Source: Anaerolineales bacterium (GTDB lineage: Bacteria; Chloroflexota; Anaerolineae; Anaerolineales; DRMV01). Taken from it: a stretch of DNA of 6,799 nucleotides. The stretch lies in the NCBI GenBank assembly GCA_015484985.1, contig WFUL01000263.1:1-6799 (forward strand). Reading direction: 5' to 3'. Position 1 is the stretch's first letter. Every line of letters begins with the position of its first letter. The position numbers and the translations under genes were made by a program. Positions 4,824-6,799 of the stretch are shown one piece after another. The notes below the pieces were generated by a model that saw nothing but the letters and a program-made list of their open reading frames with translations, did no database searches and was not told where the DNA came from.

Positions 4824-6799
4824 TCAGAAGCCCTGAAGCAGGCTCAAATCCGCGATGCCTCGGGGCAGGTCGGCCACCTGCTGCACCAGGGCCAGTCGGG
4901 CTTTGCGCAGTTCCTCCTCTTTCGCCATCACCAGAATGGCCTCGAAGAAAGCGTCAATGACGGGCTGCAGTTCCCGCAGCACCTGTACCAGGGTGGGCAC
5001 TTCGGGGTCCTGGTCCAGGCGCTGTCGCGCGGCCTGCCAGGCTTTATAGAGGGCCCGGGCTTCGGGTTCGGTGTACCGCTCGGGAGCCAGGGAGAAGGTT
5101 TCCTTCAGGTCCCGCACGATGCGCTTGGTCCGGGCGTAGGCCCGCAGGACCTCCGGCCATTCGGGGTCCCGGACGGCCTGGGCCAGGTCCCGGACCGCGC
5201 GATAGGCCCCGAAGGGGTCGTCGGCCCGCTCGGCCAGCACCGCCTCCACCACGTCGTGGGGGAAGCCCTGCTCCCGCAGCCACACCCGCAGGCGTTCGGT
5301 GAGGAAGCCCTGCACGTCCTGGAGCACCTCCTCCGAAACGGGCACGGGCTGCACCTGGGCCGCGATTTCCAGCCCCTTACGCAGGGAGAAGGGAATGCCC
5401 CGCAGGGCCAGAATCTGGATGAGGCCCAGCGCGGTCCGGCGCAGCGCGAAGGGGTCCGCGGAGCCCGTGGCCCGCGCGCCCACCGCGAACAGGCCCACCA
5501 GGCTGTCCAGCCGGTCCGCGAGGGCCAGCAGGGTGCCCGCGGGGGTTTGGGGCAGGGCGTCCCTCGCGTGCCGGGGCAGGTACTGCTCGAAGATGGCCAC
5601 GGCCACCTCTTCCGGCTCGCCCTGGCCCCGCGCGTACTCCCGGCCCATGATGCCCTGCAGCGAGGTCATCTCGATGACCATGCTGGAGGCCAGGTCGGCC
5701 TTGGCCAGGTGCGCGGCCCGGCGGGCATGGGCCCGCTGGGTTTCGTCCAGACTCAGCATCTCGGCCAGGGGGTCCACCAGACGCTCCAGGCGGTGCTGTT
5801 TGTCCAGCATGGACCCCAGTTTCTCGTGGAAGGTCAGGGTGTCCAGTTTGGGGAAGAAGTCCTCCAGCCGGCGCTTGCGGTCCTCCTGGATGAAGAAGGC
5901 CGCGTCCGCGAAGCGGGCCCGGAGCACGTCCTCATAGCCCTGCCGGACCAGGGCCATGTCCTCCCGTTCCCCGTTGGCTACGGCGATGAAGTAGGGCAGG
6001 AGCCGTCCCTGGCCGTCCACGATGGGGAAGTAGCGCTGGTGCTTCTTCATCACCGTGATGAGGACCTCTTTGGGCAGCCGCAGGTATTGCTCCTCGAAGC
6101 GGCCCCGGACGGCCACGGGCCACTCCACCAGGTCGGTGACCTCTTCCAGGAGTTCGGGGTCCTCCGGCACCCGGCCGCCCACTTCCTCCGCCAGGGCCTG
6201 GAGTTGCCGCCAGATTTCGGCCTTGCGGGCCTCCCGGTCGGCCAGGACGTGCCAGGCTTCCAGTTGGGAAAGGTAGTCCTCGGCTCGCGACAGCGCGGCT
6301 TCGGGGGAACCCAGGGGCCGGGGCCCGCGGGTCACCCGGCCGGAGGCCACGCCTGCGTACTCCAGAGGCACGACCTGCTCCCCGTGCAGGGCCAGGAGCC
6401 AGCGGATGGGCCGGCTGAAGGCCACGTTGGTGTGGTTCCAGCGCATGGTCTTGGGGAAGCGCAGGCCCCGAATCCACCCCAGCAGGGCTTCGGGCAGCAC
6501 TTCGGCCGCGGGACGGCCCGGCTCCCGTTTCACCGCCACCACGTAGCGCTTCTTGCCTTCTTCCCGGATTTGCAGGCTTTCCACGGGCACGCCTTGCTTG
6601 CGGGCAAAGCCTTTGGCGGCCTGGGTGGGTCGCCCCTGCTCGTCGAAGGCCACGGCCGCGGGCGGGCCCTTGACCTCCACCTCCCGGTCCTGCTGGCGGG
6701 TGGCCAGGCCCCTGACGTACACGGCCAGGCGCCGCGGGGTGCCCAGCACCTGCACCGGGCCGTGCGCCAGCCGGAGTTCCTCCAGGGTCTGGGGGACCA
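4824..6799 (-). CDS. glyS: Glycyl-tRNA synthetase beta subunit, partial (start beyond the right edge)
   Basis: This is the beta chain of the two-subunit (alpha2beta2) bacterial GlyRS. Beta recognises tRNA-Gly, while the alpha chain (glyQ, not in the window) makes glycyl-adenylate. The visible 657 residues end at TGA 4826-4824. Family blocks in order are LAHGPVQVLGTPRRLAVYV, KGPPAAVAFDEQGRPTQAAKGFA, KTMRWNHTNVAFSRPIRWLLAL, LITVMKKHQRYFP, MTSLQGIMGREYARGQGE, the helical core ADRLDSLVGLFAVGARATGS with ADPFALRRTALGLIQIL, and a C-terminal anticodon-binding region ending VMAKEEELRKARLALVQQVADL. The frame is open to the window edge with no stop. A GTG at 6755-6753 should not be taken as the start, because the 14 codons before it still match the family. 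Compared with E. coli GlyS, about 25-30 N-terminal residues are missing, including the expected LLEIGTEELP-like segment. A glyQ-glyS fusion cannot be excluded. The gene converges on the oxidoreductase gene and shares its hairpin terminator. Confidence 0.96.
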   Translation of the reverse strand, partial: VPQTLEELRLAHGPVQVLGTPRRLAVYVRGLATRQQDREVEVKGPPAAVAFDEQGRPTQAAKGFARKQGVPVESLQIREEGKKRYVVAVKREPGRPAAEVLPEALLGWIRGLRFPKTMRWNHTNVAFSRPIRWLLALHGEQVVPLEYAGVASGRVTRGPRPLGSPEAALSRAEDYLSQLEAWHVLADREARKAEIWRQLQALAEEVGGRVPEDPELLEEVTDLVEWPVAVRGRFEEQYLRLPKEVLITVMKKHQRYFPIVDGQGRLLPYFIAVANGEREDMALVRQGYEDVLRARFADAAFFIQEDRKRRLEDFFPKLDTLTFHEKLGSMLDKQHRLERLVDPLAEMLSLDETQRAHARRAAHLAKADLASSMVIEMTSLQGIMGREYARGQGEPEEVAVAIFEQYLPRHARDALPQTPAGTLLALADRLDSLVGLFAVGARATGSADPFALRRTALGLIQILALRGIPFSLRKGLEIAAQVQPVPVSEEVLQDVQGFLTERLRVWLREQGFPHDVVEAVLAERADDPFGAYRAVRDLAQAVRDPEWPEVLRAYARTKRIVRDLKETFSLAPERYTEPEARALYKAWQAARQRLDQDPEVPTLVQVLRELQPVIDAFFEAILVMAKEEELRKARLALVQQVADLPRGIADLSLLQGF

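Noticed and set aside
4651..4960. Short plus-strand frames spanning the oxidoreductase end, the terminator and the glyS end
   Set aside because: They read through a perfect terminator hairpin and overlap two recognised genes, with no ribosome binding site or family features.
5299..5937. A 212-codon plus-strand frame opposite glyS
   Set aside because: It is antisense to conserved glyS sequence and has the Ser/Arg/Ala-rich composition typical of a shadow frame in GC-rich DNA.

Overview
The window is GC-rich bacterial chromosome with three well-supported housekeeping or metabolic genes and one small accessory gene set in an unusual repeat environment. The genes are a type 2 (eukaryote-like) isoleucyl-tRNA synthetase, a two-subunit-type glycyl-tRNA synthetase beta chain, and a luciferase-like oxidoreductase of a family that normally uses coenzyme F420. 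Together with a solo 23S rRNA intervening-sequence-type (S23/IVP) protein gene and strong GGAGGT ribosome binding sites, this would fit a Chloroflexota (Anaerolineae-like) organism. That placement is an inference from gene content and composition and is not proven by anything here.

Layout. Bases 1-63 hold an array of 7-base repeats of the form CGTTCGT/CGGTCGT. Bases 91-468 (+) encode the S23/IVP four-helix-bundle protein. Bases 490-559 hold a second array of the same heptads in the opposite orientation (ACGACCG/ACGAACG), ending two bases before the ribosome binding site of the next gene. Bases 574-3729 (+) encode IleRS, followed by a strong intrinsic terminator (3741-3775). Immediately after it, bases 3791-4711 (+) encode the F420-type oxidoreductase. 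A perfect 19-bp hairpin with A and T tracts (4762-4803) separates this gene from the convergent glyS gene (4824 to the right edge, minus strand), whose start lies outside the window.

How the parts relate. IleRS and GlyRS charge tRNAs for translation; they face each other across the oxidoreductase gene and share no visible regulation. The oxidoreductase has no room for a promoter between the ileS terminator and its own ribosome binding site, so it depends on terminator readthrough or on a promoter inside ileS.

The two most notable points are these. (1) The IleRS carries the swapped signature GVHH in place of HxGH, the variant linked to mupirocin hyper-resistance in type 2 IleRS enzymes. (2) The S23/IVP gene is bracketed by inverted heptad arrays that could pair over 16-18 bp in the transcript and loop out the gene. 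This resembles the stem-bounded intervening sequences in which this family was first found, but here it lies in the leader of ileS rather than in rRNA. The gene's codon use also differs from its neighbours, so the block looks like a candidate inserted cassette.
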